Assembly (NCBI GenBank): GCA_946405485.1
Contig: CAMJHJ010000003.1
Location: 1 to 40,597, forward strand
Length of the DNA stretch: 40,597 nt
Origin: an uncultured Bacteroidales bacterium
GTDB lineage: Bacteria > Bacteroidota > Bacteroidia > Bacteroidales > UBA932
Direction of reading: 5' to 3'
Positions 1 through 9,120 of this stretch are shown here, one piece after another (the stretch's first letter is position 1; the number at the start of each line of letters is the position of its first letter). The translations under genes were made by a program, and so were the position numbers. Below the pieces are notes generated by a model that did not search any database, had not been told where the DNA came from, and saw only the letters and a list, made by a program, of their open reading frames with translations.

Positions 1-1396
1 TGCTGAGGGTGAATTTCTCCAGGAACTTGTGCGCGGCGATGATGAGCATCGGCGCGGCGGCTTCGAATCCGACGCGTCCCTTGATGCCGATGATCGTGTC
101 GCCCACATGCATGTCACGGCCGATGCCGTACGGGGCCGCGATGGATTCCACTTTCTGGATGGCGGCCACCCCGTCGGGGAAATGCTCGCCGTTGACGGCG
201 ACCAGCTGCCCCTTGCTGAAAGTCAGGGCGATGGTCTCGCTGCCGGTCTTCTCCACCTGTTTCAGGTAAGCGGATTCGGGCAGGCCCTGTTTGCTGTCAA
301 GGATCTCGCCTCCGCAGATCGAGGTGCCCCAGAGACCCACGTTGTAGGAGTACTTGAGTTTCTTGAAATCAGCCGGGAAGCCGTTGGCGTTGAGATAATC
401 GATCTCCTGCTGACGCGAGAGGTTGAGGTCGCGGGTCAGAGTGATGATTTCCACTCCCGGAGCCATCACGAGGAAAGTCATGTCAAAACGGACCTGGTCG
501 TTGCCGGCACCGGTCGAACCGTGGGCGATGGCGTCCGCGCCGATCTCTTTGGCATAACGGGCGATGGCCATACCTTGGAAAATCCGCTCCGATGAGACGG
601 AAATCGGGTACGTACCGTTACGCAAGACGTTGCCATAAACCATGTAGCGGAGGCTCTTGTCGTAGTACTCCTTCGTCACGTCGAGGGTGACATACTTCTT
701 CGCGCCCAACTTGTATGCATTCTCCTCATTGGTCTTAAGTTGCTCCGGGGAGAATCCGCCCGTGTTGGCGCAGGCCGCATAGACTTCATAACCTTTCTCC
801 TTGCTGAGGTATTTGATGGCGAAGGAGGTGTCGAGACCGCCGCTGTAAGCGACGACGACTTTCTTGGGAGCGGGAGTATACAGCATGCCGGTACAGAGAC
901 AGCGGGTGAAATTGTTACGGGTCAGGACATCATAGTTGACACAACTCTCGCAGCCTTTCCAGAAAACCGGATCGGTCGTGAGGGCGTCGAAAGTGACGGG
1001 GACATAACCAAGCTCCGTATTGATCCTGAGCACGGCGGCTCCCGTCGTAAGGCCAAAGAGTTTCGCATTCGGGAACCTCTTCCGGGACAAGTCGAAAGCG
1101 GTCTTCTTGATCCGTTTCGCGAGGCCGTGACCCCGGTATTCGGGCTTGACGATGAGACCGGAATTGGCCACGAACTGTTCGTGATCCCAAGACTCGATGT
1201 AGCAGAAGCCGGCGAAATCGTCTCCGTGGAGCGCGATGATCGCCTTGCCTTCCAACATCTTCTTCTTGACATATTCGGGATTCCGTTTCGCAATTCCGGT
1301 CCCTCTCACCTTGGTCGCATCCTCGATGGTCTTTAAGATTTCGGGGATGTAATGAATGTGGCTCTCATTCGCCACCTCAATGACAAAATCTTCCAT
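1..1396 (-). CDS. argG: GNAT acyltransferase fused to argininosuccinate synthase (partial, C-terminus outside window)
   Basis: I translated the minus strand from the ATG at 1396 and found one frame with no stop down to base 1. Residues 1 to about 165 are a GNAT acyltransferase (an RGHGLAKRI-like acetyl-CoA loop and an LFGLTTGAAV strand) ending in a Cys-rich stretch (CESC, then CLC). Argininosuccinate synthase starts about residue 178, with the ATP-pyrophosphatase P-loop SGGLDTS at 185-191 and later GSTGAGNDQVRF and YNVGLWGTSICGGEI. ArgG joins citrulline and aspartate using ATP. The GNAT part is probably the glutamate N-acyltransferase that opens the pathway; Bacteroidetes are known to use N-succinylated arginine intermediates, so succinyl-CoA is a possible donor (inference). 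In relatives, as I recall, these are separate adjacent genes. An internal ATG (MLYTPAPKK) could give free ArgG. It lies 13 nt after argR, so it is probably co-transcribed. Confidence 0.9.
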   Translation of the reverse strand, partial: MEDFVIEVANESHIHYIPEILKTIEDATKVRGTGIAKRNPEYVKKKMLEGKAIIALHGDDFAGFCYIESWDHEQFVANSGLIVKPEYRGHGLAKRIKKTAFDLSRKRFPNAKLFGLTTGAAVLRINTELGYVPVTFDALTTDPVFWKGCESCVNYDVLTRNNFTRCLCTGMLYTPAPKKVVVAYSGGLDTSFAIKYLSKEKGYEVYAACANTGGFSPEQLKTNEENAYKLGAKKYVTLDVTKEYYDKSLRYMVYGNVLRNGTYPISVSSERIFQGMAIARYAKEIGADAIAHGSTGAGNDQVRFDMTFLVMAPGVEIITLTRDLNLSRQQEIDYLNANGFPADFKKLKYSYNVGLWGTSICGGEILDSKQGLPESAYLKQVEKTGSETIALTFSKGQLVAVNGEHFPDGVAAIQKVESIAAPYGIGRDMHVGDTIIGIKGRVGFEAAAPMLIIAAHKFLEKFTLS

Positions 1397-1409
1397 AGGT
1401 ATGATACAA

Positions 1410-1895
1410 CTAACTGTTTTCAATCAATTTGGAGGCGAAACCTCCGATATACAGGGAAATCTCGGAAACCAATTGCCTGATATCCGTATGCTCGCGCAAG
1501 ATGACCAGCACGGCATCATCGCCGGCGATCGTCCCCATGATCCCGGAATGGACGTTATCGTCGATGACCGAGGCGACGGCCCCGGCGAAACCCGGGTAGG
1601 TCTTGATGATGCCCTGGGTCCCGGAGAATTCGACGCTCTTGATGGTTTCGACAGTGAAACGGTTGCGGCGGGGATCGATGGGAAGGATCTTTCCCCGGCG
1701 AGAATCCACATAACAGTATCCACCCCGCTCCGGATCATGGGATTTGACAATCCCCAACTCTCTCAAATCCCGGGACAGGGTGGCCTGGGTGACAGAAAAG
1801 CCCTGTGCTTCAAGGAGTTTCTGGAGTTCGTCCTGATTCTGGACGGTCTCCCGTGCGACGATGGCTTTGATGGCTTCCAGCCTGCTGCTCTTCAT
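1410..1895 (-). CDS. argR: Arginine repressor ArgR
   Basis: This 161-residue protein has the two-domain ArgR layout. The N-terminal winged helix includes a recognition segment near TQATLSRDLRELGI. The C-terminal oligomerization and arginine-binding domain carries the family GTIAGDDAVLVI motif, whose Asp pair contacts L-arginine in characterized ArgR proteins. In family members, arginine-loaded hexamers bind ARG boxes and repress biosynthesis. I chose the ATG at 1895 over the TTG at 1916, because 1895 gives the usual ArgR N-terminus (MKSSRLEAIKAIV) and the TTG lies close to the predicted transcription start and inside a candidate ARG box. It is the first gene of an arginine operon with the GNAT-ArgG fusion. 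A strong promoter and the ARG-box-like site just upstream suggest autoregulation. Confidence 0.95.
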   Translation of the reverse strand: MKSSRLEAIKAIVARETVQNQDELQKLLEAQGFSVTQATLSRDLRELGIVKSHDPERGGYCYVDSRRGKILPIDPRRNRFTVETIKSVEFSGTQGIIKTYPGFAGAVASVIDDNVHSGIMGTIAGDDAVLVILREHTDIRQLVSEISLYIGGFASKLIENS

Positions 1896-1899
1896 AGGT

Positions 1900-1917
1900 T
1901 CCGTATTTTTATTCAAT
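1900..1917 (-). promoter_or_regulatory. Candidate ARG box (ArgR operator)
   Basis: Read on the minus strand from 1917, the sequence ATTGAATAAAAATACGGA matches the E. coli ARG-box consensus (wnTGAATwwwwATTCAnw) at 8 of 10 fixed positions. It lies between the -7 element and the argR start codon, where bound repressor would block transcription. The consensus comes from a distant phylum, so the call is tentative. Confidence 0.45.
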
Positions 1918-1925
1918 CACTTTTG

Positions 1926-1956
1926 CAAAAATACGGAAAATATGCAAACTTCCAAA
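1926..1956 (-). promoter_or_regulatory. Promoter of the argR-GNAT/argG operon
   Basis: The minus strand has TTTG at 1956-1953, exactly 19 nt, then TATTTTTG at 1933-1926. This matches the Bacteroidetes -33/-7 promoter (TTTG, about 19 nt, TAnnTTTG). The -7 box ends 30 nt before the chosen argR ATG, giving a leader of about 25 nt. Confidence 0.75.
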
Positions 1957-1960
1957 TAAA

Positions 1961-1982
1961 TATGGAATAAAAATATGGAATA
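1961..1982. repeat. Tandem 9-mer upstream of the argR promoter
   Basis: The 9-mer TATGGAATA occurs at 1961-1969 and again at 1974-1982, a 13-bp period, directly upstream of the argR -33 element and just after the clpX stop. The second copy runs into the short palindrome GAATATTC. It may be an upstream operator with weak ARG-box half sites, or simply AT-rich spacer. Confidence 0.5.
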
Positions 1983-1987
1983 TTCAG

Positions 1988-3046
1988 TTATTCAAGCCGC
2001 GCTTTAGCGTAATCCAGCGTCAACTTGAAGGTCTTGGACCGGGAGGACGGGGACTCATACATCGCATCTGACATGATGCGTTCGCAGATGGAGCGCAGAC
2101 CGCGCGCCCCCAATTTATTCTTGATCGCCGTATCCACGATAAGGTCCAAAACGCGGGGCTCGATCACCAGACGCTTGCCGTCCAGTTCGAAAAGTTTCTC
2201 ATATTGGCGGAGAATGGCGTTTTTCGGTTCGGTAAGGATGCGCTTCAGCGACTTGCGGTCCAACTGATCCAGATAGGTGATGACCGGAAGCCGGCCGATA
2301 ATCTCGGGAATGAGCCCGTACTTGCGCAGGTCCTGCGCCTCCACATACTGGAGCAGATTGTCCTTGTCCACTTTCTGCCTGGCATCGGTCCCATACCCGA
2401 TCACCTGGGTATTGAGCCGCTGCGCGATATGGCGGTCGATACCTTCGAAGGCTCCCCCGCAGATGAAAAGGATGTTCTCCGTGTTGACATGGATAAACTC
2501 CTGCTCAGGATGCTTGCGACCGCCCTTGGGAGGGACATTTACCACGTTGCCCTCCAGCAACTTGAGCATCGCCTGCTGAACACCCTCTCCGGATACGTCG
2601 CGGGTGATCGAAGGATTGTCGCTCTTGCGGGCGATCTTGTCGATTTCGTCGATGAACACGATGCCCAGTTCCGCCTGACGGACATCGTAGTCAGCTTCCT
2701 GGAGCAAGCGGGAAAGGATGCTTTCCACATCTTCACCCACATAACCGGCCTCTGTCAGGACCGTCGCATCCACGATCGTGAAGGGCACATAAAGCATCTT
2801 GGCAATGGTCTTGGCCAGCAAGGTCTTGCCTGTGCCGGTAGGGCCGACCATCAGGATATTGGATTTCTCCAGTTCGACGCCGTCATCTTCCGGCGACAGA
2901 ACATTGTGGATAACGCGCTTATAGTGGTTGTATACCGCCACGGAAAGCAGTTTCTTTGCCCGGTCCTGACCGATCACATACTGATCCAGGAAAGCTTTGA
3001 TCTGCTTGGGTGTGGGAATCTGGAACTCTTTTTTGCTTGCTGCCAT
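1988..3046 (-). CDS. clpX: ClpX unfoldase lacking the N-terminal zinc-binding domain
   Basis: This is the AAA+ ATPase that unfolds proteins and feeds them to ClpP. It has Walker A GPTGTGKT (68-75), the pore loop GYVGED (101-106), Walker B FIDEID (131-136), a GGRKHP loop near 175-180, and the C-terminal ClpX helical domain. The 352 residues start directly at the [17 protein letters not shown] region. Usual ClpX proteins are about 400-430 residues and begin with a four-cysteine zinc domain that dimerizes and binds adaptors; that domain is absent here. No upstream start can restore it, because the ATG shares its A with the clpP stop codon (TAATG). The loop that docks ClpX on ClpP reads IGY (216-218) rather than the E. 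coli IGF, a conservative change that may be common in the phylum. Identity is certain; adaptor use is probably altered. Confidence 0.93.
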   Translation of the reverse strand: MAASKKEFQIPTPKQIKAFLDQYVIGQDRAKKLLSVAVYNHYKRVIHNVLSPEDDGVELEKSNILMVGPTGTGKTLLAKTIAKMLYVPFTIVDATVLTEAGYVGEDVESILSRLLQEADYDVRQAELGIVFIDEIDKIARKSDNPSITRDVSGEGVQQAMLKLLEGNVVNVPPKGGRKHPEQEFIHVNTENILFICGGAFEGIDRHIAQRLNTQVIGYGTDARQKVDKDNLLQYVEAQDLRKYGLIPEIIGRLPVITYLDQLDRKSLKRILTEPKNAILRQYEKLFELDGKRLVIEPRVLDLIVDTAIKNKLGARGLRSICERIMSDAMYESPSSRSKTFKLTLDYAKARLE

Positions 3047-3717
3047 TATTTCTTACGCTTCGTCAGGATCCGGTCGATCATGCCATACTCGAGCGCCTCG
3101 GGCGCGCTCATCCAGAAATCGCGGTCCGCATCGGCGAACACCCGGTCAAAGGGTTGCCCGCTGTGGTCCGAAATGATGGTGCAAAGTTCGGTACGCAGTT
3201 TCTCAATCTCCTTGGCTGCTATCAGGATATCGGAGGCCTGCCCCTTCGCTCCGCCCAGCGGCTGATGGATCAGCACGCGGGAATGCGGCAGCGCGGAACG
3301 CTTGCCCTTGGCGCCCGCGCAGAGGAGGACCGAGCCCATCGAGGCCGCCATCCCGGTGCAGATGGTCGCCACATCGGGTTCGACCAGTTGCATCGTGTCA
3401 TAGATACCCAGTCCGGAAGAGACCTGGCCTCCGGGAGTATTGATATACAGGGAGATATCCGCAGAACTGTCAGTCGAAGAGAGGAACAGCAGCTGAGCCT
3501 GGATGATGTTGGCGACGTCGTCGTCGATCGGGACACCCAGCCAGATGATGCGGTCCATCAACAGGCGGCTGAATACATCAAGCGCAGCCACGTTCATGCG
3601 GCGCTCCTCGATGACGGTAGGGTTGATATAAGCGTCGAGGACGGATGCATAGCGATGCAGCGTCATCGGACTGATATGCCGGTCCAGGCTGGCAAACTTC
3701 TCAAAATCAGAATTCAT
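3046..3717 (-). CDS. clpP: ATP-dependent Clp protease proteolytic subunit ClpP
   Basis: This is the serine peptidase that forms the two-ring barrel docked by ClpX. The catalytic triad is visible as Ser126 in GMAASMGS, His151 in RVLIHQP and Asp200 in ADRDFW. The oxyanion-loop sequence [10 protein letters not shown] (93-102) is intact. At 223 residues it has a normal ClpP length, with an N-terminal extension of about 25-30 residues that may be processed. It overlaps the upstream phosphohydrolase gene by one base and clpX by one base, both as TAATG, so the two protease subunits are probably made by coupled translation, which would help set their ratio. Confidence 0.96.
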   Translation of the reverse strand: MNSDFEKFASLDRHISPMTLHRYASVLDAYINPTVIEERRMNVAALDVFSRLLMDRIIWLGVPIDDDVANIIQAQLLFLSSTDSSADISLYINTPGGQVSSGLGIYDTMQLVEPDVATICTGMAASMGSVLLCAGAKGKRSALPHSRVLIHQPLGGAKGQASDILIAAKEIEKLRTELCTIISDHSGQPFDRVFADADRDFWMSAPEALEYGMIDRILTKRKK

Positions 3718-5774
3718 TATGATTCGTCGTTTCGTTTCGGGTAGGCGACCCTTTCGTGATAGACTTGGCCGAGGTAGGCCTTGAGCACGTCCTTGACCGT
3801 ATTGAGCTCCCGGATAGTAATATCAGCCTGGGAGAGTTGTCCCTCGGCTTCCTTGGCGCTCACCATATTCTCGACAAAGTCGGAGAAACTCTGGGGAGAA
3901 TGGTCTTTCAAGGTACGGGAGGCGGCCTCGATGCTGTCACAAAGCATCAGGATGACTTCCTCTTTGGAGACAGGCCGTTCACCCAGATAGCGGAAATCCT
4001 TATCTTCAGACGGATCGCCGCCTTCATTGAGATACTTGTTGTAAAAAGAACGGACGAGATTATCTCCGTGATGCGTCAGGATAAAGCGGATGATCGGTTC
4101 CGGCAGATGCTCTTTGCGAGCCATCTCGACACCGTCGGGGACATGGCGCGTGATGTCACGGGCGCTCTGGCGGGGACTTAGGCCGGCATGATAGCGGGCG
4201 CCTTCTTCGCCGGAAGCGACCAGCGACTCGTTCTCGATAAAACACTGCGGATTGGCCATCTTGCCGATATCGTGATACATCGCCCCCGCGCGGATCAGGT
4301 ACACGTTAGCACCGATCGCCCGGGCAGCGGCATCCGCCATGCTCATCATCTGCAGTGAATGCTGGAAGGTGCCGGGCGCCTTGAGTTCCAGGGAGCGGAG
4401 AAGCTTGTTGTTGGTATCCGTCAACTCTTCAAGCCGCGTGACCGAAAGCAGGCCGAACAATTTCTCAAAGATAAAGATCAGCTGATAGAAAGCAACGGTG
4501 AGGAACGAGCCGATGAAAATGAAGACAAGGTCTTTCACCAATAGACCGGACAACAAGCCGGAAGAGCGGAGGACCAGATAGCCTCCTCCCACAAGAGCGA
4601 AAATCGCCAGGGCCATCAGGAACTGTTTCCAGCCCCGGTTGAAACGGCTGAACAGTTTGATCGAGACGGAACCGGCCAGTGCATATAGCAGGTAATTGGT
4701 CACGCCCTGCGGCAGGAACACAGCCATCGGCAGCAGCGAGACCAGATAGATAGGAGCGATCGTCCGGTCCGGGAAGAACGCCTGCAAGTACAGGGCGAAC
4801 AAGGTGAACGGAATCAGGTAGACGACGTCGTTACTGCCGAAACGGTCCAGAAGAAGGATGGTGACGGCACAGAGCAAAGCGACAAAAACGATATACCAGA
4901 GCTCTTTCTTCCTGGAGAACAGGCTGCTGTCGGCATAAAAGACCGTCCAAAACAGGAGAACGGTCAAAATCAGGGCAAGGACGACCGTGGAGAGCCAGAT
5001 CAGGAAGGACGGGACATCACTTCCCATGTTGGCGTCATACTCCCGTTTGTAAGAATCCAGCATTTGCGAAACCTCAGCCGTCACGATCTCCCCCTCCGAC
5101 ACGATCAGCGAGCCGGCGGGGACATAGCCCTGCGTCGGCGCAATGTCATGCTGCTCGTCCGAATGGACCAGTTCCGTCATCTGCCGGTCGAACCTCAGGT
5201 TGGGCTCCATCACGTCCAGCAGGCCGCAAGCTGCCAGGGCCGAATCGACCGGAGCCTTCGGATAGGCATGCCGCAAGTCATTGACCAGATGCGCCTTAGC
5301 CTGCGAAAGACGATAAACGTCAGAAATGGGGAACTTGGTCACACGCTTCCCGCGCTGGATATAGATGACATCATCCGAAAGGGCGAGCCGGCGGTCTTCC
5401 TTGGAGAAATCGTCCGGAATGATGCCCTGACGGTAAATGCGCCGCAGGGAATTCAGCAAAGCGGTACGGATGGTATCCCCCGCCCCGAGCGACACGCTCT
5501 CGGCAGCCTGAAGGTTCTTCGCCGTGACCGGTTCCGAATACCTGAAGTATGGGATCGCATTCAACTCCGCATCCGCAAGCTCCTTCATCATCTGCTCATC
5601 CGTCTTGTAGATCGGGAAGTCGAACTCTGAGACGAGGGAACCGTAACGCCAGGGGGCGCCGCTCCGGTATTCGTACTCAAACTTCTTGGCCTTGGGCATT
5701 AAAAGCACCAAGGCCAGAAGATAGACCAGGAACGGCAGATAAGGCCGCAGTCCGGATGGGAGGCGGCTACCCAT
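3717..5774 (-). CDS. PgpH-like 7TM HD-domain phosphohydrolase, probable cyclic-di-AMP phosphodiesterase
   Basis: This 685-residue membrane protein has the three-part PgpH layout. One N-terminal transmembrane helix (about 10-26) leads to an extracytoplasmic 7TMR-HDED-type domain up to about residue 255. A block of about seven helices (about 260-445) follows, and then a cytoplasmic HD domain. The HD domain has the metal-binding YHDIGKM motif preceded by a FQHSLQM histidine, with later LTHHGD and DSIEAASR segments. Characterized PgpH proteins in Firmicutes hydrolyse cyclic-di-AMP; activity here is inferred from family. It sits between an oxoamine synthase and clpP with one-base overlaps on both sides, so its expression is tied to ClpXP. 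No diadenylate cyclase gene is in the window. Confidence 0.85.
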   Translation of the reverse strand: MGSRLPSGLRPYLPFLVYLLALVLLMPKAKKFEYEYRSGAPWRYGSLVSEFDFPIYKTDEQMMKELADAELNAIPYFRYSEPVTAKNLQAAESVSLGAGDTIRTALLNSLRRIYRQGIIPDDFSKEDRRLALSDDVIYIQRGKRVTKFPISDVYRLSQAKAHLVNDLRHAYPKAPVDSALAACGLLDVMEPNLRFDRQMTELVHSDEQHDIAPTQGYVPAGSLIVSEGEIVTAEVSQMLDSYKREYDANMGSDVPSFLIWLSTVVLALILTVLLFWTVFYADSSLFSRKKELWYIVFVALLCAVTILLLDRFGSNDVVYLIPFTLFALYLQAFFPDRTIAPIYLVSLLPMAVFLPQGVTNYLLYALAGSVSIKLFSRFNRGWKQFLMALAIFALVGGGYLVLRSSGLLSGLLVKDLVFIFIGSFLTVAFYQLIFIFEKLFGLLSVTRLEELTDTNNKLLRSLELKAPGTFQHSLQMMSMADAAARAIGANVYLIRAGAMYHDIGKMANPQCFIENESLVASGEEGARYHAGLSPRQSARDITRHVPDGVEMARKEHLPEPIIRFILTHHGDNLVRSFYNKYLNEGGDPSEDKDFRYLGERPVSKEEVILMLCDSIEAASRTLKDHSPQSFSDFVENMVSAKEAEGQLSQADITIRELNTVKDVLKAYLGQVYHERVAYPKRNDES

Positions 5775-7036
5775 TACTCGACTTTCATCGCGGCGATATC
5801 GTCGCCGTCATACAGGCCGGCATCCAGCTTGGCCTTGATTTCCTTGAAAGCGTTCAGCGTATAAGCGACGTCCTCCATCGTATGCGCAGCCGTGCAGACG
5901 ATGCGGAAGATAATCATGCCCTTGGGGATGACGGGATAGATGACCATCGAGCAGAAAATCTTGTAGTTCTCACGCAGGTCCTTGGCCATCTTGGTCGCCT
6001 GGGCGACGCCTCCCTTGATATGGACGGGCGTGACACAGGCCTGGGCCTCGCCGATGTCGAATCCCTGGGCTTTGAAGCCATCCTGGATCGCATGGGTGAT
6101 CGCCCAGCATTTCTTGCGCAACTCGTCACCCTCCGGGGAATCGATGATCTCCATACGCTTGATGTTACCGATCACGAGCGGCATAGGAAGCGACTTCGCA
6201 TACATCTGCGAGCGCATGTTGAAGCGCAGGTAGTTGATGATCTTGCGGGGACCTGCGACGAAACCGCCGATCGAAGCCATCGATTTGGCAAAGGCGCCGA
6301 TGTAGAGGTCGATCTCGTCCATCACGCCGAAATGCTCGGATGTGCCGCGTCCATGCTCACCGAGGAGTCCGAATCCGTGGGCGTCATCAATCAGGATGCG
6401 GAAATTGTGCTTCTTCTTCAGAGCGACGATCTCGTCCAGTTTGCCCAGAGCGCCGGTCATGCCGTACACGCCTTCGGTAATCAGCAGCACGCCGCCGCCA
6501 TTCTCCTCAGCCTCCGCACAGGCGCGGGTGAGGATCTTGTCGCAGTCCGCCATGTTGTTGTGGCGGTATTTATACTTGCTGCCGATGTGGAGACGGATGC
6601 CGTCCAGCAGGCAGGCATGGCACTCTGCGTCATAGACGACCACGTCGTGGCGGCTCAGAAGCGCGTCGATCGTGGATACGATACCCTGATATCCGAAGTT
6701 GAAGAGGAACGCATCCTCCTTCTTCTCGAATTCAGCGAACTTGCGTTCCAACTGCTCGTGGTAACGGGTGTGTCCGGACATCATCCGGGCGCCCATCGGA
6801 TAAGCCAGGCCCCAGTCGGCCGCAGCCTGCGCGTCCGCCTTGCGGACCTCGGGATGATTCGCCAGGCCGAGATAATTGTTAAGGCTCCAGTTCAGGACAG
6901 GAATGCCGTTGAAAACCATGTGCGGGCCGAGTTCGCCCTCCAGGCGGGGATACATGTAATAACCCCAAGCCTGCTCGAAATATTGTCCGATGGGGCCGCC
7001 GCTATCCCGGGCGATCCTGTCAAAAATATCCAACAT
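5774..7036 (-). CDS. PLP-dependent alpha-oxoamine synthase (serine palmitoyltransferase / KBL-like)
   Basis: This 420-residue enzyme belongs to the alpha-oxoamine synthase family (fold type I PLP), which condenses an amino acid with an acyl-CoA and releases CO2. The cofactor lysine is K251 in GAFAKSMAS, H140 in the AECHAC segment would stack on the PLP ring, and DDAH (217-220) holds the pyridine nitrogen. The WSLNNYLGLANHPEV and GARMMSGHTRYHEQLE segments are typical of the family. Bacteroidetes carry several paralogs: glycine C-acetyltransferase, 8-amino-7-oxononanoate synthase, and serine palmitoyltransferase for sphingolipids. The absence of bio or tdh genes nearby and the resemblance to Bacteroidetes sphingolipid-associated proteins favour an SPT-like role, but the acyl-CoA substrate cannot be read from sequence. 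Its stop overlaps the start of the PgpH-like gene by one base. Confidence 0.8.
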   Translation of the reverse strand: MLDIFDRIARDSGGPIGQYFEQAWGYYMYPRLEGELGPHMVFNGIPVLNWSLNNYLGLANHPEVRKADAQAAADWGLAYPMGARMMSGHTRYHEQLERKFAEFEKKEDAFLFNFGYQGIVSTIDALLSRHDVVVYDAECHACLLDGIRLHIGSKYKYRHNNMADCDKILTRACAEAEENGGGVLLITEGVYGMTGALGKLDEIVALKKKHNFRILIDDAHGFGLLGEHGRGTSEHFGVMDEIDLYIGAFAKSMASIGGFVAGPRKIINYLRFNMRSQMYAKSLPMPLVIGNIKRMEIIDSPEGDELRKKCWAITHAIQDGFKAQGFDIGEAQACVTPVHIKGGVAQATKMAKDLRENYKIFCSMVIYPVIPKGMIIFRIVCTAAHTMEDVAYTLNAFKEIKAKLDAGLYDGDDIAAMKVE

Positions 7037-7067
7037 AACGGTTTATGATTTAAGTTTATACGTTCGG

Positions 7068-9083
<2,016 letters not shown>

Positions 9084-9086
9084 TTA

Positions 9087-9100
9087 TCGTTTATAAACGA
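9087..9100. promoter_or_regulatory. 14-bp perfect palindrome in the gyrB leader
   Basis: TCGTTTATAAACGA is identical to its reverse complement. It lies between the gyrB -7 element (9109-9102) and the ATG at 9077, covering the expected transcription start. Candidate roles are an operator or a supercoiling-sensitive start region that would let gyrase control its own synthesis. It is too short and AT-rich in the centre to be a good RNA hairpin. Confidence 0.5.
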
Positions 9101-9101
9101 A

Positions 9102-9109
9102 CAAATTTA
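9102..9109 (-). promoter_or_regulatory. -7 element of the gyrB promoter
   Basis: The minus strand reads TAAATTTG, a match to TAnnTTTG, ending 24 nt before the gyrB ATG. The nearest upstream TTTG (9127-9124) is only 14 nt away rather than about 19, so the -33 element is weak or absent. Confidence 0.55.
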
Positions 9110-9120
9110 CAAAATTAATT

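Noticed and set aside
1896..1916. TTG start for ArgR at 1916
   Set aside because: It would place the start near the transcription start and inside the candidate ARG box; the ATG at 1895 gives the usual N-terminus.
5549..7048. Long plus-strand open frame of about 499 codons opposite the oxoamine synthase
   Set aside because: It is antisense to a gene with clear PLP motifs, has no recognizable domain, and reflects GC-rich codon use.
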